From contig CM049989.1 in NCBI GenBank assembly GCA_016630955.3, forward strand, positions 124,001 to 188,000: a DNA stretch of 64,000 bases, read 5' to 3'. Numbering within the stretch: the first letter of the stretch is position 1; every line of letters starts with the position of its first letter. This DNA is from Didymella arachidicola (taxonomy: Eukaryota; Ascomycota; Dothideomycetes; Pleosporales; Didymellaceae). Made by a program: the position numbers and the translations under genes. The notes beneath the pieces were generated by a model. That model did no database searches and had not been told where the DNA came from. It saw only the letters and a program-made list of their open reading frames with translations. Below, in pieces: positions 30,401-38,046 of the stretch.

Positions 30401-31269
30401 AGCAGCGTGACGCATTCTTCTAGCTGTGCTGCATCCTGTGTTGCAAGCGGGTCTGCGATGTTTTGGGCACCCATTTCTACCAGCCCAGCGAACTTAGCTA
30501 GGCTCGCCTCTGGAACTCTGTAGTGGTACTGTTCTAGTTGCGGAGTGCCTGGTGTGGAGATGGGGACAGAGGTCACTATCGTCTCATGATCTGAGCCGCT
30601 GTGCATGCTAGCATCGACAGCAGACTGGGCAAACGGGATGTTAGAGAAGGTGAGGTCAAGAACGTGACCAGCGCAGTGTGTTGGCTGCCCTGGCACACCA
30701 ATGTAGTCCATAGACGCGTTGGCAGCCCATCTAGCTAGCTCCACTCCTCCGTTGGCTGCAGTGATGGTAGGCTCAAAGGATTCGTGTCTGGCGTTAAAGT
30801 CGCCCCCGACAAGGCAGAGCTGAGGGGGTGTCAGATGTGTGACGTATTGAATGACGTCTGGGGTGTGTGGCTGTCTGTAGCAGTTGAGTATGGCGACTCC
30901 ATTTACTACCGCCCATAGCATGTCTGGGTGGTTGAGACTCTCTCTAGCCTGGTACCGTAGGTGGCGGCCTCTGCGGATGTATGTCATCACTCTAGGGCGG
31001 ACTGAGCCTGGTGTGTTGGGGCTGTCCCAGGTGCTGATAGGTGCTAGGTGCTTGAAACCAGGGTGAGTGGATGTTCTCGAGTTGGCACATGCGAAGGGCT
31101 CTTGAACACACACAACATCTATGCCCTTCTGGAAGGCCAGCTCTAGTGTTGTGGTGTGCCAGGGCGAGCATCTGCCGACGTTGGCCCAGCATACACGGAG
31201 TTGTCTGCTTGGTAGACTGTGCTGTTGACGCCTGTTGTGGGCTGGTATGTTGTAGGGGTGTTCTAGCAT
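27436..31269 (-). CDS. LINE ORF2: endonuclease, reverse transcriptase, RNase H
   Basis: 1,277 residues, uninterrupted. The apurinic-type endonuclease occupies about residues 20-240 (CWANVGR, VCVQEPF, GGDFNARH, SGSDHET). Reverse transcriptase is at about 480-780 (MIPKVGKTDRTSPRSWRPI, GTPQGSPLSPVLY, FGYADDICLY with the catalytic YADD). RNase H is at about 1000-1140 (FSDGSEQY, AEVVGAW, CIDSTSVVW, GHLDIEGNEAAD). A terminal Cys/His motif, CSCGRDKTPEHLVLC, follows. All catalytic residues are present. The start ATG at 31269 overlaps the ORF1 stop in the heptamer ATGCTAG. The enzyme would nick target DNA and prime reverse transcription in the nucleus. Confidence 0.93.
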   Translation of the reverse strand: MLEHPYNIPAHNRRQQHSLPSRQLRVCWANVGRCSPWHTTTLELAFQKGIDVVCVQEPFACANSRTSTHPGFKHLAPISTWDSPNTPGSVRPRVMTYIRRGRHLRYQARESLNHPDMLWAVVNGVAILNCYRQPHTPDVIQYVTHLTPPQLCLVGGDFNARHESFEPTITAANGGVELARWAANASMDYIGVPGQPTHCAGHVLDLTFSNIPFAQSAVDASMHSGSDHETIVTSVPISTPGTPQLEQYHYRVPEASLAKFAGLVEMGAQNIADPLATQDAAQLEECVTLLTEAIQHSVQAAGKLNRKEGRAAPWWTEECKTAYQAYKRARQLCSGSLPEERQAFKTTVRQAKRQYWRHVIDNARDDKDLFKIIAWHKLTPENQDTPLEVNNRTISDPLEKAEALRQEVLNRYTAEDDLGQRPDQEAAATLPWSTHISLEECERNTIGVSSTSPGTDRSTVRLLRACWTQVGELVRRIFQRCLELNHFPAQWKLAEVAMIPKVGKTDRTSPRSWRPIALLSCIGKGLERTVARRIAWTAMTHKILSPQHGGALPKRSAADLTAAFTHDTEAAWVLGKHVTMVTLDVQGAFDALLKNRLLHRMAQQGWPQRTILFVDSFLTDRRVQVRLGQVTTPSYAVACGTPQGSPLSPVLYTLYLAELLSMDTERRFGYADDICLYQASHSMDDNVELLAEDLREIRAWGEANKVTFAPEKQEMIHLTRQRSSYAPPCVVDEQLTIYPILPGGEHSQPALRWLGVWFDRRLTFRRHVATRTAKAAKVAYHIRSLARTTYGPPASSLRKATVACVYPSLLYGTECWYRGRTKKPHTLKPGRPQEVSAYIGWHIAAIDKTLAIAARGILPAWRTTPIAALFRDAGLLPAAVALEEARLRFATHLRTTDADHPLTRRTAVPIVNRGVKTGQPQRVKTKVQQMASLLPETPRTTLSAPHYSTGCRTDPTLSLDKKTAAKAFKEWWAQLSPLEVTIFSDGSEQYTKEGEKRVTYGFAVYQNGKQLHTGRGSLNPTSHVFDAEVVGAWRGLQHTVRQPELRTRRIWLCIDSTSVVWCLRGDAPPTSQWAFLECHGAMETHDVSIKWAPGHLDIEGNEAADRLANLEAQHPSPPTGKAALPTLSGIKTIARKTLRHTQQTWWSDKKTKLSKWYKSWDLDYAPRSSPRELDLPRATLARLLSIQSRHGDFAWYHRMYNHKDANLSCSCGRDKTPEHLVLCRKTRGSFSRWPLRPLILPSSQADGLAYTAALVKEPEAFDAFVKLTQYFTKICPR

Positions 31270-32924
31270 GACGATGGCGGGTCATCGCTCATGCTGGTGT
31301 CTTCCCTCTCCGAGGTGGACGGGTCAGTGTGGATAGTCGATTGTGGGCGGATGCTGCCGGCAGACAGCTGTCCTACATTGAGGCTTCTCTGGCCTGTGGC
31401 GGCCCGCCTTGGTCTCTTTGCTCTGCCAGTGGAAGAGGAGGATGGATAGGAGTTAGTCGTTGTAGGAAGTGATGCGGAAGCCCTGCTATCTCCTTCTTGC
31501 CTCTGGGTGGGAGGCTGGGGAGGCGCTGTCTCCGATGCCTCTAGAGGAGTAGTCTCAGGCTGAAGCGTTGCCTGTCTGAGGGTCTCTTCGACTGTCCTGT
31601 AGAGGTGCTGCTGTGCTATCTTGCCTGCGCGTCGGATAGCCTTCAGCTCGGCTCTTGTAGGCTTGATGCTGTGTCCGTTGACCCGGCGAGGGGCTGCAGG
31701 GCAGTTGGCGTGGCTAGCTGGGTGTGGTCCGTGGCAGTTGGCGCACACGGCTTTGTGGGTGCAGTTGTCCCCGTACGGTCCTTGGTGTCTGTCTGTGCGG
31801 TCTCCACAGTGCACGCAGCGCGCTACCTGGGTGCATCGGGCAGCGTTACAGTAGCCCTGGCAGCCTGGGTTGTGGCGCTGGATGGTAGGGTGCTTGTTGA
31901 TCACCTTGGAGTACTCGCTGATACCAAAAAGGCGGAACGAGCGGACTGGCTCCTTGTAAGAGATGATCCAGGTGGTAAGGCCACGGTGGTTGGCTCCATG
32001 TCGTGAGGCCCTGCAGCTGACCGGCTGCCTGCCTGTTTGCGAGCATACCTCTTCCTCCACTAGCTGGATAGTCGTGGGTAGTTCTGTGCCGTCGAGGGTT
32101 CGAAGGGAACTGGGTACTCCCTGTACTGCGTAGTTGATCCAGCGTTCTGGGACCCTTACCGCGTCTCCGTCTAGTGCTCTCGCTAGAAGTTCCTGGTTTT
32201 CTTGGGTTAGAAGCTGGTCCCGGATAGACTTATTAGCTGGGGTGATCGCCCAGCCTGTTTTGATTGGTGATGCGGCAGGTATGTCCCTCAGGGTGATTCC
32301 TCCTATGCTCTTGCAAACTGCCTGTCTTACCGCAAATGGTGAGGGTTGTTGCAGTCGCATTGTTGGGTTGGAGATGGCTATGAAGATTCGATCGTCTTCT
32401 TTGGGCTTAGCCGACGGACCAGGCCGGGGTTTAGCAGGGATCAGGGGTCGGTTGGCACCCCTATCTGAGATTTGGGGGTCTCTGGCTACGTCCGCCCAAG
32501 AGCGGCGTCCTGACTCTTGGCTCCCGGGGTTGCTGTGATTAGTGTCACTGCTCCAGCGAGAGCTAGGGGGAGAGTTGCTTGGGGAGAGGGAGGTCAGCGC
32601 GTGAACGACCCTCTGCTGCAGCTCCTGTGCGATCCTGGCTTCTTGCGGGTTAGTGTAGCCCTGTGCGTGTTGATCTACGGCTGCTGCGAAGGCAGTAGTG
32701 ATGGTGTTCCATAGCTGGGTAATTTGCTGAGTCTCAGCGATGTGGCGTTGGACGGCATCAGAGACTCGAGGTTTGGGAGCGCCCCCACCGGGGTTCTGGC
32801 TGCTCAGAAGGGGCGCATGGTGCTGCATGTCCTCCTGGGGCCGTCTTGGAGCGCGTGTATACAACTGCTGGGGGATCTCGTAGTCTGGGGACCCTGTGTG
32901 CTGGGAAGAGGGAGACTCTGCCAT
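31263..32924 (-). CDS. LINE ORF1 (gag-like, CCHC zinc knuckles)
   Basis: 553 residues from ATG 32924 (MAESPSSQHTG). The N-terminal half is Pro/Ser/Gln-rich; the middle (about residues 175-340) is a folded part with FIAISNPTMRLQQPSPFAVRQAV; then a cysteine-histidine cluster at about 355-420 (CNAARCTQVARCVHCG, CTHKAVCANCHGPHPASHANC), typical of LINE nucleocapsid proteins that coat the RNA. The C-terminus is Ser/Thr-rich. The stop codon overlaps the ORF2 start. No in-frame stop or shift was seen. Confidence 0.9.
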   Translation of the reverse strand: MAESPSSQHTGSPDYEIPQQLYTRAPRRPQEDMQHHAPLLSSQNPGGGAPKPRVSDAVQRHIAETQQITQLWNTITTAFAAAVDQHAQGYTNPQEARIAQELQQRVVHALTSLSPSNSPPSSRWSSDTNHSNPGSQESGRRSWADVARDPQISDRGANRPLIPAKPRPGPSAKPKEDDRIFIAISNPTMRLQQPSPFAVRQAVCKSIGGITLRDIPAASPIKTGWAITPANKSIRDQLLTQENQELLARALDGDAVRVPERWINYAVQGVPSSLRTLDGTELPTTIQLVEEEVCSQTGRQPVSCRASRHGANHRGLTTWIISYKEPVRSFRLFGISEYSKVINKHPTIQRHNPGCQGYCNAARCTQVARCVHCGDRTDRHQGPYGDNCTHKAVCANCHGPHPASHANCPAAPRRVNGHSIKPTRAELKAIRRAGKIAQQHLYRTVEETLRQATLQPETTPLEASETAPPQPPTQRQEGDSRASASLPTTTNSYPSSSSTGRAKRPRRAATGQRSLNVGQLSAGSIRPQSTIHTDPSTSEREDTSMSDDPPSSC

Positions 32925-33081
32925 CCTATTAAGCTCCTTGCGCGTCGCGCAGGGGGCCTAGGCGGACGTTAGAGGTACTCCCAGAGTGGCCGCAGTGAGC
33001 CGGATCGTTTGCTGTGATTTTTGGGGCTTCTGTGAAGGAAACCCAGAAATCAAAAGATTGGTGTTCGGTGGCATCCATCGG

Positions 33082-34200
33082 CCAGATCCCAGTAGCTTCG
33101 AAGCCCTTTAATATGAGGCTCTCTGTGAAGGACGATATCCAGGCATTCCAGAAGAGTGGGAAGAAGTCTCCTTTCTTAATTGGAATAAGACCTTGAGCCT
33201 TATGGAGATGGTTGGTGAGCTCATTAGAGTAGGCTTGAGAGAGTGGCTTAAACAGCACTACGTCAAGCGGCTGGAGCGTATGAGTCAAATGGGGGGGAAG
33301 GATTATAAGGATGATCCTGTGGCGATCACAGTAGTCGATAAACTCCATCGTGACATGAGATCCATGGCCATCAAGGATGAGCAGTCGCCATCTCCCTGAT
33401 CGCTGCTTTGTATAGCGATCAAACACCTGCTCTAGCCAAGCTAGGCCTATGTCGTCGTTTGACCAGCCTGTTGGAGATGATGAGACAAAGACCTCATGCT
33501 CTCCTGTCTTAATATCCTCAACCCAACTTGATCGTATAGCTCCTTTTTTAGCTGCGTAGATAAGGCTTGGAGGCAGCGAGCTCCCATCGGCGCAGCAGCA
33601 GGCCAGGAGTGTCAGGAACTCGCGTGATCCATCCTGGAGAGATGCTTGAACCTCCTTCTTCTCCCATTGACGCCTGCTAAATACCCTCTTGCTTCTGCCT
33701 ATCAAGCCAATTAAGAAGCCCTTCTCATCCATATTGTATATATCTCGAGCCTCAAGGCGATATTCAGTAATCTTTTGATGCAGTAGCTTAAAGTAGAGAC
33801 GATATTTTGACTCAGAATCAGCCAGGTGGCGAACACGATCCATAGCGGTGGTCTACTTTGAGATTATATGGATCTGGTGTCTGGTAATGAAGCGAGAAAC
33901 CCATCGATCGCTCAGCTGCCGATGGGCTACTTCAGATGAGAAATTCCTGATCATCTCTCTCGTAGGAGGAAGGCCTCTCTCTGTAAGCTTTGTGATATAT
34001 TGTATAAGCTCTAGCTCTTGTTGTTGGTTAAGAGCTTGTTGATTTAAGTATCCATCCTCCCAAGACGCTGTCACGCCTCTCCACCTTCGCCCCAGCGTTG
34101 AGCGGTTAACCTGGTATTTCTCAGCAACTTCCCTCAACGTAAAGTGTTCTCCTGGACCACGCAATTTCAAATCTTTAATTGCATCGTCGATAGGTGCCAT
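33082..34200 (-). pseudogene. Transposase of F, N-terminal and catalytic part
   Basis: From ATG 34200 (MAPIDDAIKDLKL) the frame encodes helix-turn-helix, the second DNA-binding domain and the DDE core with YNMDEKGFLIGL, LLILDGHGSHVT and THTLQPLDVVLFKPLSQAY, up to GIWPMD at 33070-33090. There the LINE interrupts it. One amber codon at 33853-33855 stands where tryptophan is expected (TGG to TAG); otherwise the frame is open. The few dozen codons read beyond 33068 belong to the LINE leader, not to the transposase. Confidence 0.88.
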
Positions 34201-34491
34201 AGCTGTAGCGTTATAGTCTGTTGAAGTTGTGGTGTTGAGACGCGGCTTGGTGTTCGGCGGGGCACGAGGTGTCTCCGGGCATGAGCTGTCCGTGCACGTT
34301 AGACGTCTTAGCGTATAACTCCACAACACGAAATCGTCGCGAGATTAGCGCGTCTTTGCAACAGACCAAGCACGAAGGGGACCAAAGCAATCCTGTTAAT
34401 TCACTTTGCATCCTAGCATAGAGGATATAGCCTCCCCTCCAGATCTGTTCTACAGCTCATATAAAGAAGCGTATGACGCGCTTAAGACCTA

Positions 34492-36591
34492 CCGAGTCCG
34501 TGCGCGTGACGCCCACCATCGCGTAACGCCCCGCTGAGATCCTATCGACTTGTTGAAAAATAAGGTTACTGAGCCACCAACAACAGCAAATATTGTATAA
34601 TATTGTAGTAGAGTAGTAAATAGACCTATGTGAACTACTTGTGCTACTTGTATTTACTTGGAAGCCTAACGTTGCGTCCGCGGCGAGTAGTGACTGGTGG
34701 AGGAGCTGAGGGTGCCTCAGGGGCTTCTTTCGCACCACCAGCATCACCAGCTTGTTTCTGACGCTTATTGCTACCTGAGGTAGCTTTTAAGGCTTTACGC
34801 TTACCCTTTTGGGATAATTGGATAGCAGTAGTAGCTTGACGAGCGTCCCTTTGACGCTGCGCTTCAGCTGCCTTCTTAGCCTTCTCCTGCACCCTCACCT
34901 CCTTAGCTCTCTCACGCTCTGTACGCTTCTCCTGAGCCTCTCTTGCTCTCTGAAGCTTAATTGCTACTTGCTCTTGCTTCTGACGTAGCTTTTGAAGATG
35001 CTGCTCCTCCTGTTCTTGCTCATTGATCTTCCGACGATAGTGTGCCTCTCTGACCTTCCGAGGAGACCAAAATACAGGTTGACTTTGGTACTCCTTCCGC
35101 TGTTGGAGACTCAGGGGCTTACTCTTCTTATTGTGCTTCTTCCTGTGTGCAAGAGACTCCTGCAGGCCTTTGTTCTGCTCAGTAAGCAGCTCAACCTGGG
35201 CAGTAAGAGAGTGAATTGCCCCTGTCAGCTCCCGCACTGCCTCACTGTCAGGTTCCTTCACATGATCCTTAAGTACCTGCCTTATACGCCTCCAGTCTGT
35301 TGGTCTAAGAGCTCCTGATTGTTCTTCTTTGTCTGTATAAGTGTTGTTGACTTGTTTGAGTACAGCAGAGGCGTCAGGGGGCCATATCCCTGTGGCTGCA
35401 AAGGAGTTGACGATTGTTGACTCCTGAAATGAGCTCTGCCACGCCGCCCAGAACAGGTGTAAGAAGTTTGATTTAGTGACTGGAGAGGTCCCCTGACTGC
35501 TTTGGAGGAACTGCGTAAGCTCATTTGAGTATGCTCGTGCCAGAGGTGAGAACAGGCAAACGTCCAGTGGCTGGAGCCTGTGTGTTGAGTGAGGGGGAAG
35601 GATCATCACGAGTATCTTGCGTTGGTTGGCGTACTCAATAAAGTCAGGGGTAACGTGGCTCCCGTGGCCGTCAAGTATCAAAAGACGATACTTTCTCCGT
35701 GCTGTGGCCTTAGTAGCGCGATCGAACACCTGTTCAAGCCAGGCAAGAGCTATCTCGTTGTTGCTCCAGCCTGTACTAGATGAGCTGACAAAGACTGAGT
35801 GTTCCCCTGGCTTGATATCCTCCACCCAGCCTGAGTATATAGCTTGATTGGCTGCTGGGTATATGAGGCTTGCTGGCAGGGCTTCCCCTGAGGCACTTAT
35901 GCAAGCAATAAGCGTGATCCACTCCCGTGAGCCGTCTTGGAGAGTACCTCTGACTTGCTTGCTGTCCCACAGTGGCCGGGAGAACACTCGTTTTGCACGT
36001 TCAAGTACCCCGATCATGAAGCCCTTCTCATCCATATTGTACATGTGCTGAGGCTCAATGCTGTACTCAGCTATCTTGCTGTGTAGAAGTGTGAAGTAGG
36101 CCTCAAAAGAAGCCCCTGAGTCAGCTTGGTGGCGATTGCGATCCTTCCCTGTTGCCCATTTGGTGACCAGTTCAGCTGTGTGACGGTGGAGGAAGCGAGT
36201 AACCCAGCTATCAGAGACGCTGCTACCAGCTACTTTAGACGCGTAATTTCGGATTTGAAGCCTGTTAGGAGGGAATCCGTCCTCAGTAAGCTTATTAATA
36301 AGCTTAATAAGCTCTTGTTCTTCAGTGTTGTTGAGTTTCCGTTGGTTAACTGCTTTGACCTCCCTAGAAGTTGAAACCCCTTTGTGCCTCCGCGCTAACG
36401 TAGACCGATCAACTCCCTTTGCTTTAGCAAACTTTGTGTATGAAAGTTGTTCTTTATGATTGCGCAAATCGACTTCTGTAGCCGCTTCTTGAATTGAGTC
36501 CATATTGACTGAGCTATAGGGTGTTGAAGATGGGGTGCGATTTGCTTAGCGGGGCGTTACGCGATGGTGGGCGTCACGCGCACGGACTCGG
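34492..36591 (-). mobile_element. Pogo-like element E, apparently intact
   Basis: 2,100 bp between TA 34490-34491 and TA 36592-36593. The 44-bp terminal inverted repeats (34492-34535, 36548-36591) are identical: CCGAGTCCGTG followed by CGCGTGACGCCC and CGCGTAACGCCC. It is inserted in the FAR1 domain of the MULE. It carries one open transposase frame. Confidence 0.93.
34644..36503 (-). CDS. Pogo-like DDE transposase of element E
   Basis: 619 residues from ATG 36503. Helix-turn-helix (TKFAKAKGVDRSTLARRHKG, about 22-42), CENP-B-like second DNA-binding domain (NTEEQELIKLINKLTEDGFPP to WVTRFLHRH), then the DDE core with YNMDEKGFMIGV, LLILDGHGSHVT and THRLQPLDVCLFSPLARAY. The C-terminal 200 residues are a basic coiled coil with the FWSPRKVREAH motif, ending RRGRNVRLPSKYK, as in F and the I remnant; there is no zinc knuckle, unlike element B. 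No internal stop. Together with the identical termini this could be an autonomous element. Confidence 0.92.
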   Translation of the reverse strand: MDSIQEAATEVDLRNHKEQLSYTKFAKAKGVDRSTLARRHKGVSTSREVKAVNQRKLNNTEEQELIKLINKLTEDGFPPNRLQIRNYASKVAGSSVSDSWVTRFLHRHTAELVTKWATGKDRNRHQADSGASFEAYFTLLHSKIAEYSIEPQHMYNMDEKGFMIGVLERAKRVFSRPLWDSKQVRGTLQDGSREWITLIACISASGEALPASLIYPAANQAIYSGWVEDIKPGEHSVFVSSSSTGWSNNEIALAWLEQVFDRATKATARRKYRLLILDGHGSHVTPDFIEYANQRKILVMILPPHSTHRLQPLDVCLFSPLARAYSNELTQFLQSSQGTSPVTKSNFLHLFWAAWQSSFQESTIVNSFAATGIWPPDASAVLKQVNNTYTDKEEQSGALRPTDWRRIRQVLKDHVKEPDSEAVRELTGAIHSLTAQVELLTEQNKGLQESLAHRKKHNKKSKPLSLQQRKEYQSQPVFWSPRKVREAHYRRKINEQEQEEQHLQKLRQKQEQVAIKLQRAREAQEKRTERERAKEVRVQEKAKKAAEAQRQRDARQATTAIQLSQKGKRKALKATSGSNKRQKQAGDAGGAKEAPEAPSAPPPVTTRRGRNVRLPSKYK

Positions 36592-36638
36592 TATGGCATG
36601 CAGCATGGTTACGGCTTCGTCCTTAAGCAAAGTTGGCC

Positions 36639-37108
36639 TGTTGAAGTCGTACTTTAAGCAAAGCTCGTAAGCACTAATTCTATTGGTTCTCAGGGATGAG
36701 TACGGTGACAGGAAGCCGAGGGGGTTGGTTGCAATAAGGTGTACAGATACGATCTGTCAGTCTTGAGAGCAGGGTAACGATGAGTAGTACAGAGTAGACT
36801 GTCTAGCTCGAAGGTTGGGTTTGAGATCCAAAGACAAACTTGATAACTTAGGATTGAACACACACTGTAAGAGTTGTGTTCCTACTAGAATATATACTTA
36901 GTGGGAAAGCTAGAGTATCCCTTAATGCGCCTTGTTCCCTTGTAACTCGGGATGCATTGTCTTCCCGGGATGTGGTGGCATCCTGTGATTCTTGGGATGA
37001 CGCTTCTTGGCGGGATGTCGACGCATGTCACGTGACACGTGACACGCTGTCATCCAAGCGCTTGCCCCGCTTCCCATCAGTACCTTGTTTCCTTCAGAGA
37101 TCGTAACA
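36639..37108. mobile_element. Solo LTR (470 bp) inside the MULE
   Basis: It starts TGTTGAAG and ends GTAACA (TG...CA) and is flanked by the 5-bp direct repeat TGGCC (36634-36638, 37109-37113). Removing it and one repeat restores the MULE frame (KQSWP to YHAAV). The orientation and family (Copia or Gypsy) cannot be told without internal sequence. It is a footprint of LTR-LTR recombination. Confidence 0.9.
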
Positions 37109-38046
37109 TGGCCTTACCATGCGGCTGTCAAGACACGCTATTACTATCACTGCGACCATTTTAGGCACAACTACCAGTCGACTGCAAGGCTTCTCAGCAC
37201 AAGCACACGCTCCATTAGGTGTCCTTTTAAGCTTATCATCTTTAGAACAAAGCACAGCAATTAATAGAAGCTAGAAGTACAAAACAAGGACCACAACTAT
37301 CTACAGTTAATCAACTTAAGCGCGCACAATGTCTACCGCAAGCGTACACCAGCACAGAAGGAAGTGATAGAATTAATAACCTATGCTAGCGTGCAACCTA
37401 TGTAGATACTAGCTGCTATCTAAAGAGAGGATTAAGACACACTTATTTCTGCCACTAATATCCGTAGCAAGAGGAAGGCTATTAGAAAGAAGCATCTTAA
37501 CGGAAGAAGCCTAGTAGAGACACTGCTAGACGACTTGTCCTTACTAAACTAGATCTTTACTATAAAGAAGAACAACAACAATTGCATCTAGAACCTCTTC
37601 TTCGCCTATTAGAAGCAGGTTAAGCTTCTGCTAGCAAACCCTAATGTCCTACTAATAGACTGCACATATCGAACTAACAAGTACAAACTCCCTCTACTGC
37701 ACATACTCGGCTACACTAACCTGCAGACGCTCTTCTCTGCAGGCTTCTGCTTTCTTAGCAATAAGACACATTTAGATTACTATTAGGCGAGTGCAAGTTT
37801 CCTGCGCAAGACTGGTGTGCAACAACCGTGTGTGTTTATTAGCGATTAGGAAGAGGCTCTAAAGATGTTAGCGCGCTTGCTGCTTCCTAGGGTTCCTTAG
37901 CTTTTGTGCGTATAGTATATTAACAAGAACGTTTAAATAAAAGCACAACATATCTAGCAAGACGCTAATAGCGTAACAAAAGAAGAGAAGTAGAGGATTG
38001 CAGAACAAAGGACTTCGTTTATAAAGCGTTGAACTTAGGTACGCTA

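Larger units (their letters stand above)
27024..33068 (-). mobile_element. Full-length LINE (Tad-like) with 13-bp target duplication
   Basis: 6,045 bases flanked by the direct repeat TGGCATCCATCGG (27011-27023 and 33069-33081). The 5' end is at 33068 and the 3' end at 27024, with an AACC-repeat tail at about 27024-27040. The 5' leader is about 144 bases, then two long open ORFs, and a 3' region of about 400 bases that includes a GGGGTGGA minisatellite at about 27310-27362. The perfect target duplication and two open frames make it a young, possibly active copy. Confidence 0.93.
26133..34299 (-). mobile_element. Pogo-like element F, interrupted by a LINE
   Basis: The terminal inverted repeats of 52 bp (26133-26184 and 34248-34299) are identical and flanked by TA (26131-26132, 34300-34301). 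Tip ACGTGCACGGACAGC, then two related motifs, TCATGCCCGG and TCGTGCCCCG. Without the 6,045-base LINE and one 13-base target copy the element is about 2.1 kb. It is inserted in element D. Its transposase reads right to left and is split by the LINE. Confidence 0.92.

Noticed and set aside
32929..33068. Continuation of the F transposase frame beyond PMDA
   Set aside because: This part is the 5' leader of the LINE read by chance in frame; the true continuation is at 27010 and below.
34302..34390. Continuation of element D transposase right of F
   Set aside because: A few codons (SRRL) could fit, but stops follow and similarity fades; not enough to annotate.
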